Of a DNA stretch of 64,000 nt, positions 34,501-42,123 are shown one piece after another (the stretch's first letter is position 1; each line of letters starts with the position of its first letter). The stretch is from NCBI GenBank assembly GCA_964418125.1, contig CAYQKY010000014.1, positions 1-64,000 of the forward strand, written 5' to 3'. Under the pieces are notes generated by a model that saw only the letters and a program-made list of their open reading frames with translations, did not search any database and was not told the origin of the DNA. The stretch is from JACJXW01 sp964418125. Its GTDB lineage: Bacteria > Bacteroidota > Bacteroidia > Chitinophagales > Saprospiraceae. The position numbers and the translations under genes are program-made.

Positions 34501-37178
34501 AGTTGGCGGTTGGCGGCGGGCTTGCCATCCTTATTCAGGGTGGCGAAGCTGATGACGCCCCGCTGGTTGACCTCCAGGCGCTTTTCCCCGTATTTGCTTT
34601 CCGGGATGCGGATGCCGGCGTATACCTCGTAAGGGTGGTAGGGCAGGCTGCGGCTGTCGGTACTGAAATCGCCGCCCCGTTCGAAAACGCGGGTTTTGAA
34701 GCTGGCGGTGAGCTTGCCCGGCATGGGCTGCTTGCCCGCCAGGCGGAACTGCAGGCGGGCTTTGCCCTCTGCATCCAGCGTGCCGTCGAAGACGGTGGCC
34801 GGCTGGGACTCGATGGAACGGGCCGGATCGTCAAAAATATAGCCGGAATACCCTTCGAAATTGGTTTTTCCGGAGCGGAGCTGGGCTTCCACCTTGGCAT
34901 CCAGGTTGGCGGCGGGAGCGCCGTGCAGCCAGGAGGCGGTAAGGGTGGCATTGAGGGGCTCGTTGGCGGCGCTCAGTTCTTTGGCGCCAAAATCGAGTTC
35001 TATTTTTATCCGGTTGGGCTTTATAGTTTCAATTCGGATGGTTTTCTCGAAGGTGGCGCCTCCCGCTTTGACGCTGGCCATCCAGGCGCCGGTGGGGTCG
35101 TCCCGGCGGGTGGTGAAGTGTAGCGGGTATATGTAATTGACATTCTGGGCCACCGAGCGGCGTTCCTGCAGTTGCCCCCGAGGGTCGCGCAGTTCAAAGG
35201 TGACCGGGTAGTTGGGCGGCAGTTTCCCGCCCTGGTCCTCCAGGATGAAATCGAGGTAAACGGAATCGCCGGGGCGCCAGACGCCGCGCTCTCCGTAGAG
35301 GAAGCCCTTCAGCCCCTTCTGGGCTACAGCGCCGGAAACATCGAAGCGGCTGAGGGAGAGGGAATTCCCGTCCTCCAGGCGCAGGTAGCCACGCTGGCCG
35401 CCCTGTTCGGCGATCACCACAAAGGGTTTGCGGGGCAGTTCTACCTTTGCCATGCCTTGCCCGTCAGTGGTGGCTTCGGTAAGCTTTTGCTGCTGGAAGT
35501 CATAGAACTGCAGCTTGGCGCCACTGAGCGGCGCGGCAGTCCGCAGGTCGGATACCACCACCATGTAGGAATTGTCGGTGCCGCCCTTTGCGATCAGCCC
35601 AAGGTTGGAGGCGATCACGTTGCGCTGCACAAAGCGGTCGGCATTGTAGTAGGCAGCCCGGCAGGGGTCTTCGCGGTGTTCCCAGGAGTAGCCGGAATAG
35701 TAGCCGCCAAAGCCGTACCAGTTGTCCATGATGCTTTCGGGCTCCTCCTCTTCTGCCTGGGCTACCGTAAGCGCAAGGGCTTCGCTTCCTGCCTCTTCTT
35801 CATTGCTGCTGCAAAAATAGGTGGAATATTCCGGTCGGAAGCCGATGCGGATCTGGTAGATGGCCTGCCCGTCCTCCTGAATGAGGTTCCTCAGGTCGAG
35901 GGCATAACGCGTCCATTCGGAGGTGCTGGCGTTGGGGTTGAGGTTGAGCAGGGGCACCTTCTTCTGCATGATGATGCGCCCGACGCGGTAGAGTTCCTGG
36001 TTGCCGTCCAGCTCATTGACCTGCAGGAACTGCAGGATGTTGTTGTGGTGAATCTTGAAGACTTCCACCTCCACGGCGTTGAGCCCTACGGCTTCGAACG
36101 GAAAGATCAGGCCCTCGGAGTTGGGCATGATCACGCCGGAGCCGGCGAGGCGTACCTGCGGCTTTACATCCTGAATCCTGACGGTCCATTCGCTGGGGTT
36201 GCGCATGCGCTTGTCATTGATGTTGCGGACGCCGGCAGCTACCTGTATGGTATGCTCGCCAACGAGGCGGGAAGTGGGGTAGATCCTTAGCTTATTGCCG
36301 TCGATGATGAAGCGGAAATTGGTTCCATAACCTGGGATGCTGACCAATCCTTCCAGAGACTGGGACTCGAGCAGGGGGTCGGAGAAATGCAGCTGTATAT
36401 ACTGCTCTTCTCCCTGAACGGCTCGTGCGCCTGTAACCTTGAAGTCATCAATGGCGGGGATCGCTACTTCCCGGCTGTCGCTGCTGCTGACACCCAGCGG
36501 CTGGCCGTCCCAGCTGAGTTTAACGGTGGACGCCTGCTCTCCGCGACTGATGCCTTCCACGTAAAAGTAGTGTTCGGTGCCTTCTGCAGAGTGGGACCAG
36601 CGGATGGGTAGTTCCTTCCCTTTTTGCCGGGCGGTGAGGGCCGCCTCTGCAGCTTCGTCTTCTGCCATGTCTGCAGTGTAGAGAGCCCCCTGTAACTCCT
36701 GTTTGCTCAGGTCTTTGGGGTTGGGGGCGCTGATGCCGTCGATGGCGAGTTCGAGGTATTGGCCGCGCGTACGGAAATCGAATTCGAAGGAGGAAGCTTC
36801 CTCCGGAACATCGGGGATCACCTTTTCAAGGTAAACCGTGGCGACGTATGCCGTGCCGGAGGCCAGCGGTCCGGAAGGGTCAAAGCGGAGCGTCTGGGCG
36901 TCTTCCCAAATAGCAACTCCACTGATACTGGGGGAAAAAGAAATGAGCCGGCTGTCGGCTTCCTGTCCAATAGCGTCTTCACCGGCGGCCAGGGTAGCAA
37001 ACCGAACCCGTATGGGCGCCGCCCGGGAGATGATGCCCGAGGTATATCCGTAAACGTAAGCGCTGACACTCTCCGGCATCTTCCGGGCGCGTTTTTCTTT
37101 GTTACAGGAGGGTAAGGCGATTAAGGCGGTGAGAAAAAAAACCAGTGCGGGAAGAAATGAGAACTTGTTGTTTGTCAT
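31581..37178 (-). CDS. Bacterial alpha-2-macroglobulin family lipoprotein
   Basis: 1865 residues. The ATG at 37178 starts MTNNKFSFLPALVFFLTALIALPSC, a lipoprotein signal with the lipidated Cys after 'ALPS'. Bacterial MG domains follow, then the bait-like middle and the thioester domain with 'YPYGCLEQTLSGGFP': Cys1405 and Gln1408 form the internal thioester as in YfhM/ECAM. The C-terminal receptor-binding-like part ends near 'APREI'. Such proteins trap attacking proteases in the periplasm after bait cleavage. In many bacteria the gene is paired with pbpC (PBP1C); here no pbpC is next to it. Confidence 0.93.
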   Translation of the reverse strand: MTNNKFSFLPALVFFLTALIALPSCNKEKRARKMPESVSAYVYGYTSGIISRAAPIRVRFATLAAGEDAIGQEADSRLISFSPSISGVAIWEDAQTLRFDPSGPLASGTAYVATVYLEKVIPDVPEEASSFEFDFRTRGQYLELAIDGISAPNPKDLSKQELQGALYTADMAEDEAAEAALTARQKGKELPIRWSHSAEGTEHYFYVEGISRGEQASTVKLSWDGQPLGVSSSDSREVAIPAIDDFKVTGARAVQGEEQYIQLHFSDPLLESQSLEGLVSIPGYGTNFRFIIDGNKLRIYPTSRLVGEHTIQVAAGVRNINDKRMRNPSEWTVRIQDVKPQVRLAGSGVIMPNSEGLIFPFEAVGLNAVEVEVFKIHHNNILQFLQVNELDGNQELYRVGRIIMQKKVPLLNLNPNASTSEWTRYALDLRNLIQEDGQAIYQIRIGFRPEYSTYFCSSNEEEAGSEALALTVAQAEEEEPESIMDNWYGFGGYYSGYSWEHREDPCRAAYYNADRFVQRNVIASNLGLIAKGGTDNSYMVVVSDLRTAAPLSGAKLQFYDFQQQKLTEATTDGQGMAKVELPRKPFVVIAEQGGQRGYLRLEDGNSLSLSRFDVSGAVAQKGLKGFLYGERGVWRPGDSVYLDFILEDQGGKLPPNYPVTFELRDPRGQLQERRSVAQNVNYIYPLHFTTRRDDPTGAWMASVKAGGATFEKTIRIETIKPNRIKIELDFGAKELSAANEPLNATLTASWLHGAPAANLDAKVEAQLRSGKTNFEGYSGYIFDDPARSIESQPATVFDGTLDAEGKARLQFRLAGKQPMPGKLTASFKTRVFERGGDFSTDSRSLPYHPYEVYAGIRIPESKYGEKRLEVNQRGVISFATLNKDGKPAANRQLSVGLYRVEWRWWWDQGYDDISRFNSSSHYDALLKQEVSTNAKGQAEWGVTPEEWGRYLVRVCDTETGHCTGDFFYAGYPWYGEGDEANRQAAAMLTFASDKEKYNVGEQVKLTLPEGEAGKVLVTVENGTKVLESFWAESKEGENTFTFQAKPEMAPTAYAHVAMIQPHAQVKNDLPIRMYGVIPVNVEDPATRLAPKIKMPEELKPEQTFTVEVSEAKGQPMAYTLAIVDEGLLGLTRFETPSPWNAFYAKEALGVRTWDVYDQVLGAYGAELERLLSIGGDGEIRRGAQEDRANRFEPVAMHLGPFLLKKGKTAKHEIRMPNYVGAVRAMVVVADNGAYGNAEKTVPVRQPLMVLATLPRVLSPGEQLELPVNVFAMDNKVKNATISVQEKSGLVKVGAASRSVQFSRPGDRLVSFPIEVSENVGVARFTITASGDGQSAKQEIEIQVRNPNPYVTDVDSKVLDGGQSHAFAFTPIGMRGTNEAILEVSSIPPINLGERLEYVLRYPYGCLEQTLSGGFPQLYVNQLMELDEAQKERIPRNINATIDRLKQFQVGQGGFAYWPGGNTPDHWATSYAGHFLLEAKALGYTIPPAMLEKWTQFQKKAARMWDPKMEEMGFYSRNNYELMQAYRLYTLALAKEPDMAAMNRLREYRGLTLQASWTLAAAYASAGKPEAAQAITKNLDTKVPRYQELSYTYGSGLRDRAMILETLVLMGERERAATLVKYISDELSSSRWCSTQEISFSLLAIGKYVGKGGAQSKLAFTYQVQDGKTVNAGSSQPVMQIQIPLEGQSRREVIVKNTGQGALFTRVIRTGQPLAGQETASSNDLRIEVAYKNMQGALIDPAALPQGTDFIAEVRVTHPGTRPIPYRELALSQIFPSGWEITNTRMDNIEAFAQPSRPDYQDIRDDRVNTFFGLQERQTDTYRVQLNAAYQGRFYLPATSCAAMYDNSISARAPGRWVEVTAPREI

Positions 37179-37209
37179 AGTTTTGGAATTTAGCGGCTCC
37201 ATCTGGAAA

Positions 37210-37238
37210 TAGAACGGGGATTTCGCAACCCTGTTCTA
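37210..37238 (-). other. Hairpin in the leader of the macroglobulin gene
   Basis: TAGAACGGGG (37210-37219) and CCCTGTTCTA (37229-37238) form 10-bp arms with one mismatch, 32 bp before the start codon at 37178. There is no T-tract. It could be an operator or leader structure. Confidence 0.35.
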
Positions 37239-37322
37239 TCCCCCTTGTTAGAAATGTGGGTACAAGGTAAGTGCTTCCAGCCTACCATTCAAGTGCTGGA
37301 GGAAAGGATTTTCGATATGTGG

Positions 37323-37427
37323 CGGGTGACGGGTAACTTGTGAAACAAAAGCCATAGGCTGCACAAAGATCGCGGCTTTTACCGTACACATCACCCATCA
37401 AAAATCACCCATCAAAAATCAAAAATT
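37323..37427. repeat. Heptad repeat with opposed arms
   Basis: Left units GGGTGAC, GGGTAAC, TTGTGAA; right units TCACCCA, TCAAAAA, TCACCCA, TCAAAAA, TCAAAAA, all at 7-bp period and opposite in sense. Inside, AAAAGCC and GGCTTTT add a 7-bp stem. It fills the divergent spacer and stops 9 bp before the LON-domain gene's ATG. Confidence 0.6.
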
Positions 37428-37436
37428 GAATGCTGT

Positions 37437-38072
37437 ATGGATAAACTGTTGCCTATGTTTCCTCTCCAACTGGTGGTTTTTCCCGGCGAAAACCTCAACC
37501 TGCACATATTTGAGCCCCGCTACAAGCAGCTGGTCAAAGAGTGTGAGGAGGAAGGCATCACCTTCGGCATTCCCGCCTATATCGATGGCAAGGTGATGGT
37601 TGTTGGCACAGAGATCAAACTGTTGAGTATCGAAAAGCGCTATTCCAACGGAGAGATGGACATCAAGACGCAGGGTGTGGGATTGTTCTCCATCAAAGAA
37701 TTCTATCGTACCGCTCCCAAAAAGTTATATTCCGCTGCTGATATCAAACACCTCCCCCACGATACCGAAGGTGATGTAGTAGCCAACACCCAGATCCTGG
37801 AGCTGGTGGAAGAACTGTTCAGCCTGATGAACATCAAGAAAAGCGTTCCTTCCGACCCTGCAGCGTTCGTCACCTACGACCTGGCCCACCATGTCGGCTT
37901 TTCCCTGGAGCAGGAGTACCAGTTCCTCTGCGTGACAGATGAACGCAGCCGCCAGGAATTCATGCGCATGCACCTGGAAAAGCTGATACCGATCGTAAAA
38001 GAGATGGAAAACCTGCGCAAGCGGGCAGAGATGAACGGGCATTTTAAGAATATCATTCCACCCTCCATATAG
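37437..38072 (+). CDS. LON substrate-binding domain protein
   Basis: 211 residues made only of the N-terminal substrate-recognition domain of Lon ('LPMFPLQLVVFPGENLNLHIFEPRYKQLVKECEEEGITFGIPAYIDG') plus a helical end ('LAHHVGFSLEQEYQFLCVTDERSRQEFMRMHLEKLIPIVKEMENL'). There is no AAA+ or protease domain, so it is not itself a protease. Stand-alone copies are common in Bacteroidota and other phyla, and their job is not known. It converges with the Rrf2 gene of the suf operon; only 51 bp lie between the stops. Confidence 0.88.
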   Translation: MDKLLPMFPLQLVVFPGENLNLHIFEPRYKQLVKECEEEGITFGIPAYIDGKVMVVGTEIKLLSIEKRYSNGEMDIKTQGVGLFSIKEFYRTAPKKLYSAADIKHLPHDTEGDVVANTQILELVEELFSLMNIKKSVPSDPAAFVTYDLAHHVGFSLEQEYQFLCVTDERSRQEFMRMHLEKLIPIVKEMENLRKRAEMNGHFKNIIPPSI

Positions 38073-38123
38073 TAAGTGAAGATGGCTATCGCCCGGCTAA
38101 CTGCGAATTGCAGCCCCTGCCAC

Positions 38124-38612
38124 TCACCCCTCCGCCACCGCCGCCTGCGCCTGATTGAGGTACTGGACTACATTCAGGAGGGCCTGGTTGGCGTTCTGTT
38201 CCGAGCCCAGCAGGTCGCGGAGCGTTACCTGGCCGAGCACGTGGTCGACAGAGTACTGAATTATCTTCCACAGGGAGCGCACGGAGCAATCGACCGAATT
38301 GGTACAAATGCGGAAAGCCCCGGAGTGGCTGTCGCAGAAATCTTCATCGTAAAGCGGGCCGCCCAGGGCGCGCAGCACTTTGCTGACCCGTATTTCTTCC
38401 GGCGCCCGGGCCAGGATATAGCCGCCCTTCTGGCCAGGCGTGCTCTGTATGAAACCAGCCATTCTCAGGGTGCGGGTCAGTTTGGCCACATAGGAAGCCG
38501 ACATGCCTTCCGCCTCGCTGAGCTGGGGAATGCTCAGTCCGTCTGCACTTTGGGAACGGGCGATCCTGAGCAGTATTCTGAGTCCGTATTCGTCCTGGGC
38601 TGATATTTTCAT
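38124..38612 (-). CDS. Rrf2/IscR-type transcriptional regulator of the suf operon
   Basis: 162 residues: winged helix of the Rrf2 family ('MKISAQDEYGLRILLRIARS', recognition helix 'MSASYVAKLTRTLRMAGFI', wing 'STPGQKGGYILAR') and three cysteines Cys93, Cys103 and Cys109 placed like the Fe-S ligands of IscR. The first gap is nine residues rather than IscR's five. It is the last gene of the suf operon, 27 bp after sufT. By analogy it senses cluster supply and represses or activates sufB; the inverted repeat at 44533-44554 is the best candidate site. Confidence 0.88.
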   Translation of the reverse strand: MKISAQDEYGLRILLRIARSQSADGLSIPQLSEAEGMSASYVAKLTRTLRMAGFIQSTPGQKGGYILARAPEEIRVSKVLRALGGPLYDEDFCDSHSGAFRICTNSVDCSVRSLWKIIQYSVDHVLGQVTLRDLLGSEQNANQALLNVVQYLNQAQAAVAEG

Positions 38613-38639
38613 TATTTATGGGTTGGGCTTTTATTTGGG

Positions 38640-38957
38640 TTAAAACATATCGAGGGCAAAGCGCGCCTCTTCACTCATCATTTCCTTGTTCCAGGGAGGA
38701 TCGTAGACTACATTCAGGACTACTTCGGAAACGCCGTCCACTTCCCACACCTTCTGCTGTACTTCCATAGGCAGCGATTCCGCCACCGGGCACATCGGGG
38801 AAGTGAGGGTCATCGTAATATTGACCTTTCCATCTTCCTGGATATCGATCTCGTAGATCAGGCCGAGCTCGTAGATGTCTACCGGGATCTCCGGGTCATA
38901 GACGGTCTTGAGCGCTTCGATGATCTGTTGTTCGAGTTCTGATCTGGGTTCGGACAT
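38640..38957 (-). CDS. sufT: SufT-like DUF59 (MIP18) Fe-S assembly factor
   Basis: 105 residues with the DUF59 core 'EALKTVYDPEIPVDIYELGLIYEIDI', 'ITMTLTSPMCPVAESLPMEV' (the conserved Cys in 'SPMCP') and 'VVYDPPWNKEMMSEEAR'. In other bacteria SufT helps mature Fe-S proteins. It starts 6 bp behind the sufE stop and precedes the regulator gene by 27 bp, within the suf operon. Confidence 0.9.
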   Translation of the reverse strand: MSEPRSELEQQIIEALKTVYDPEIPVDIYELGLIYEIDIQEDGKVNITMTLTSPMCPVAESLPMEVQQKVWEVDGVSEVVLNVVYDPPWNKEMMSEEARFALDMF

Positions 38958-38963
38958 GGTTGA

Positions 38964-39383
38964 TTAATTCTTTGCGTGTAATGCTACTCCGTATAGCTTC
39001 ATTTGCTTGACCATACTGACCAGACCGTTGGACCGGGTGGGGGAGAGGTGCTCCTTCAGGCCGATCCGGTCTATGAAGTACAGGTCAGCCTGCGCCACTT
39101 CTTCCGCAGGCTGGTTGGACAGCACCCGGATCAGCAAGGCGATGATGCCTTTGGTGATCACCGCATCGCTGTCGGCGGTAAAGGCCACTTTGTCGCCATC
39201 CAGGCTGGCATGCAGCCACACCTGGCTCTGGCACCCTTTGATGAGGTGCTCTTCGTCCTTGTATTGCTCGTCGATCAGGGGCAGATGCTTACCCAGGTCA
39301 ATGATGTACTCGTATTTTTCCATCCAGTCGCTGAACAAAGAGAACTCATCGATGATCTCGTCTTGTATCTCGTTGATGGTCAT
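38964..39383 (-). CDS. sufE: Cysteine desulfuration protein SufE
   Basis: 139 residues. The acceptor Cys51 is in 'EEHLIKGCQSQVWLHASLDGDKV', and the C-terminal half 'LSPTRSNGLVSMVKQM' is characteristic. SufE takes persulfide sulfur from SufS and passes it to SufBCD. The start at 39383 (MTINEIQDE) is preferred: the frame stays open to 39488, but the extra 35 residues only read through the heptad repeat ('RTTSNEQRATGNKQQ') and have no family likeness. Confidence 0.95.
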   Translation of the reverse strand: MTINEIQDEIIDEFSLFSDWMEKYEYIIDLGKHLPLIDEQYKDEEHLIKGCQSQVWLHASLDGDKVAFTADSDAVITKGIIALLIRVLSNQPAEEVAQADLYFIDRIGLKEHLSPTRSNGLVSMVKQMKLYGVALHAKN

Positions 39384-39384
39384 G

Positions 39385-39490
39385 TTTTGTTGTTTGTTAC
39401 CTGTTGCTCGTTGCTCGTTGCTCGTTGTTCGTTGCCTGTTGGAACACTCGGAGGTAACGGACAACAAACAGCAGGCAACAGACAACAAAA
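39385..39490. repeat. Heptad repeat hairpin between sufS and sufE
   Basis: Left side 39385-39442 has 7-bp units TTTGTTG/CTGTTGC/TCGTTGC/TCGTTGT; right side 39453-39490 has the opposed set (GGTAACG, GACAACA, AACAGCA, GGCAACA, GACAACA). Folded, this gives a stem of some 35 bases, and the outermost TTTTGTTGT matches ACAACAAAA exactly. It sits inside the operon, so it may set the ratio of sufE to sufS by attenuation or mRNA protection (inference). Confidence 0.75.
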
Positions 39491-39501
39491 TCCTACAAGC
39501 C

Positions 39502-40740
39502 TCACCGCAGCATCGCCACCGCCCGCTTCACGCCCTCTACCAGCCGGTCGATGTCGGTTTTATTGTTATAGAACGCCAGCGACGCCCTCACCGTTCCGGG
39601 GATGCAGTACCGCTCTATCAGCGGCTGGGTGCAGTGGTGCCCGGTGCGTACGGCAACGCCCAGTTTGTCTAGGATGGTGCCCAGGTCATAGGGGTGGATG
39701 CCTTCAACCAGGAAGGAGATCACACTTGCTTTTTCCCGGGCCGTGCCGATGAAACGGATCCCTTCGACCTCCTGCAACTGCCGGGCGGCATAGTGAAGCA
39801 GCTCCATTTCATGAGCGTGAATACCCTCATAACCGACCGACCGAACATACTCAATGGCCGCTCCGAGCCCGATTGCGCCGGCGATATCCGGCGTGCCGGC
39901 CTCGAATTTGTGGGGCAACTCGTTATAAGTGGTCTTTTCGAAAGTAACCGTTTCGATCATCTCGCCGCCGCCTTGATAGGGAGGCAGGGCGTTGAGCCAT
40001 TCTTCCTTGCCGTAAAGTACTCCGATACCGGTAGGGCCGTAGACCTTGTGGCCGGAAAAGGCATAGAAGTCCACATCCAGCTCCTGCACATCCACCTGCA
40101 TGTGGGGGACAGCCTGGGCCCCGTCGATCAGTACCGGGATATTTTTGGCATGCGCCTTCTCAATGATCTCCCGGACGGGGTTGATGGTGCCGAGGGTATT
40201 GGAAACGTGGGTTAGGGCCACGATCTTTACCTTGTCCGTCAGCAGCCGCTCGAATTCAGCCATCATCAACTCCCCGTCGTCGTTGATGGGGATCACCTTG
40301 AGTTTGGCGCCCCTGTCTTCACAGGCCATCTGCCAGGGCACGATGTTGCTGTGGTGCTCCATGGCGGAGATGAGCACCTCGCTTCCTTCGTCGAGGAAGC
40401 GGCGGCCGAAAGAAGAGGCCACCAGGTTGATGCCCTCGGTACAGCCCCGTACGAAGATCACTTCTCGGGCGGAAGGGGCGTTGATGAAGTCCCTCACCAG
40501 CTCGCGGGCGTTCTCGTAGGCCGTGGTGGCCTCCTGGCTGAGCTGATAGACACCCCGGTGCACATTGGCGTGCTTTTCCCGGTAGTAGGTGTCCATCGCC
40601 TCGATCACCCGGGCAGGCTTCTGGCTCGATGCAGCGCTGTCCAGAAAGGCAATCGGCTTGCCGTTCATAGACGTCTGCAGCAGCGGAAAATCACTGCGCA
40701 GTTTTTCTACATCGAAGCCTTTCTGAGCGGTTACTGGCAT
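39502..40740 (-). CDS. sufS: Cysteine desulfurase SufS
   Basis: 412 residues, PLP-dependent, group II desulfurase. The PLP lysine is Lys232 in 'YAFSGHKVYGPTGIGVLYG'; the persulfide-forming Cys370 is in 'VRTGHHCTQPLIERY'. 'LDSAASSQKP' and 'HRGVYQLSQEAT' are the usual N-terminal marks. It supplies sulfur from cysteine to SufE. The start MPVTAQ lies 3 bp behind the sufD stop. Lengths and motifs are fully typical. Confidence 0.97.
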   Translation of the reverse strand: MPVTAQKGFDVEKLRSDFPLLQTSMNGKPIAFLDSAASSQKPARVIEAMDTYYREKHANVHRGVYQLSQEATTAYENARELVRDFINAPSAREVIFVRGCTEGINLVASSFGRRFLDEGSEVLISAMEHHSNIVPWQMACEDRGAKLKVIPINDDGELMMAEFERLLTDKVKIVALTHVSNTLGTINPVREIIEKAHAKNIPVLIDGAQAVPHMQVDVQELDVDFYAFSGHKVYGPTGIGVLYGKEEWLNALPPYQGGGEMIETVTFEKTTYNELPHKFEAGTPDIAGAIGLGAAIEYVRSVGYEGIHAHEMELLHYAARQLQEVEGIRFIGTAREKASVISFLVEGIHPYDLGTILDKLGVAVRTGHHCTQPLIERYCIPGTVRASLAFYNNKTDIDRLVEGVKRAVAMLR

Positions 40741-40743
40741 AAG

Positions 40744-42084
40744 CTATTCTTCAAATTTTTTCATTATCAGCTGTTCGGCGAAGTCCTTCACCGGCTCCAG
40801 CTTCATAAATTCGATGACCTCTTCGATGAAGGCGTGCTGCAGCATAGCCCTCGCCTGCGCGTCGGACAGCCCGCGGGAGCGGAGGTAGAATACCGCCGTT
40901 TCATCCAACTGGCCGATGGTGGCGCCGTGGCTGCATCGCACGTCGTCGGCAAAGATCTCCAGCTGCGGCTTGCTGTCCATCTGGGCTTTGTCGGAAAGCA
41001 CCAGGCTGCTGTTCTGCTGGAAGGCGTTGGTCTTCTGAGCATCCTTCCGCACCAGCACCTTGCCGTTGAAGACCCCGTGGGCCTTGTCGGTCAGGATGCC
41101 TTTATAGAGCTCGTTGCTCTGGCAGTGCGGCATGGCGTGGTCGATAAAGGTATGGTTGTCGATATGCTGCTCGCCTTTGGCGAAGTAGGTGCCGTAGAAA
41201 TTGGTGTTGGTCCCCTGGTTGTTCAGGGTGGTGGCCAGGTTGTTGCGCACCAGCCGGCCGCCGAGGTCGACGGAGTAGGAGGAATAGGTGCTATCGCCGT
41301 CCTGCTCGATATCCACATTGCTGATGAGGAAGCCCTCGAGGCCTTCCTGCTGCAGGCGATAGTGGTGCGTATGGGAGTTGGGCTTCAGCCGGAAGCGGTT
41401 CACCAGGTTGTTGAAATAGGTGCCTTCGGCGCCGGGCAGTTCGAACAGCCCTTCGATGAAGGATGCTTCGCTGCTTTGTTCGGCGAAGACGATGTTCAGG
41501 TAACTGCTGTAGGTCGGCACGTCGCCGGGAGCAGCGAGGTGAATGAGGTAGACCGGCTTTTCAATCACCGTATTCTTGGCCACGTGAATGAATATGCCGT
41601 GGCGGGCGAAGGCGGCGTTGAGCACCATGAAGGGGTCCGTCTGGCCCTCCATCAGGCTGTCGAGCTGTCGTTGTACCATTTCCTGAAAGCGCTCGTCGGC
41701 AAGGGCATCGTCCAGCTCCATGACCGTCAATCCCTGGGGCAGCCTGCCGATATCGGAAAGCTCTTCCCGGAAGGCGCCGTTGATGAAAACCAGGCGGATG
41801 GCGTCGAGGCCTTCGATCAGGAAAGGCTTCAGCTGCTCAGCGGTTACCTCCGCCGGCGTTTCCAGCTGGTATTCCGGCTGCAGCACGCGGTTGACGCTGG
41901 TGTATTTCCACTCCTCGTCGCGGCGGGTGGGGAAACTGAGGCCATCCAGTTTTTTGATCGCTTCGGCACGGAACTGGTGATAGGGATGGCTGGCATGGCC
42001 GTTGAGCTGTATGTGTTGCGCTTCGAACAGCCGCTGAAAGCGCGCTTTGACTTCGGCGTATCTATCTTGAACTACTGTTGGCAT
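40744..42084 (-). CDS. sufD: Fe-S cluster assembly protein SufD
   Basis: 446 residues. N-terminal helical part, then the beta-helix core shared with SufB ('SYSVDLGGRLVRNNLATTLNNQGTNTNFYGTYFAKGEQHIDNHTFIDHAMPHCQSNELYKGIL') and the C-terminal helices 'CSHGATIGQLDETAVFYLRSRGLSDAQARAMLQHAFIEEVIEF'. It forms the scaffold complex SufBC2D. It lies 39 bp after sufC and 3 bp before sufS. Confidence 0.95.
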   Translation of the reverse strand: MPTVVQDRYAEVKARFQRLFEAQHIQLNGHASHPYHQFRAEAIKKLDGLSFPTRRDEEWKYTSVNRVLQPEYQLETPAEVTAEQLKPFLIEGLDAIRLVFINGAFREELSDIGRLPQGLTVMELDDALADERFQEMVQRQLDSLMEGQTDPFMVLNAAFARHGIFIHVAKNTVIEKPVYLIHLAAPGDVPTYSSYLNIVFAEQSSEASFIEGLFELPGAEGTYFNNLVNRFRLKPNSHTHHYRLQQEGLEGFLISNVDIEQDGDSTYSSYSVDLGGRLVRNNLATTLNNQGTNTNFYGTYFAKGEQHIDNHTFIDHAMPHCQSNELYKGILTDKAHGVFNGKVLVRKDAQKTNAFQQNSSLVLSDKAQMDSKPQLEIFADDVRCSHGATIGQLDETAVFYLRSRGLSDAQARAMLQHAFIEEVIEFMKLEPVKDFAEQLIMKKFEE

Positions 42085-42123
42085 TTTTCGAGTTTTTCTT
42101 TCTCAGGAACATTAATCAGGCAA

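Noticed and set aside
35172..36290. 372-codon plus-strand frame, with similar ones at 32118-33314 and 34296-35123
   Set aside because: All are antisense to the macroglobulin gene, whose domains and thioester motif are clear.
39384..39488. N-terminal extension of SufE
   Set aside because: The 35 extra residues only translate the heptad repeat and have no likeness to SufE, whose normal start is at 39383.
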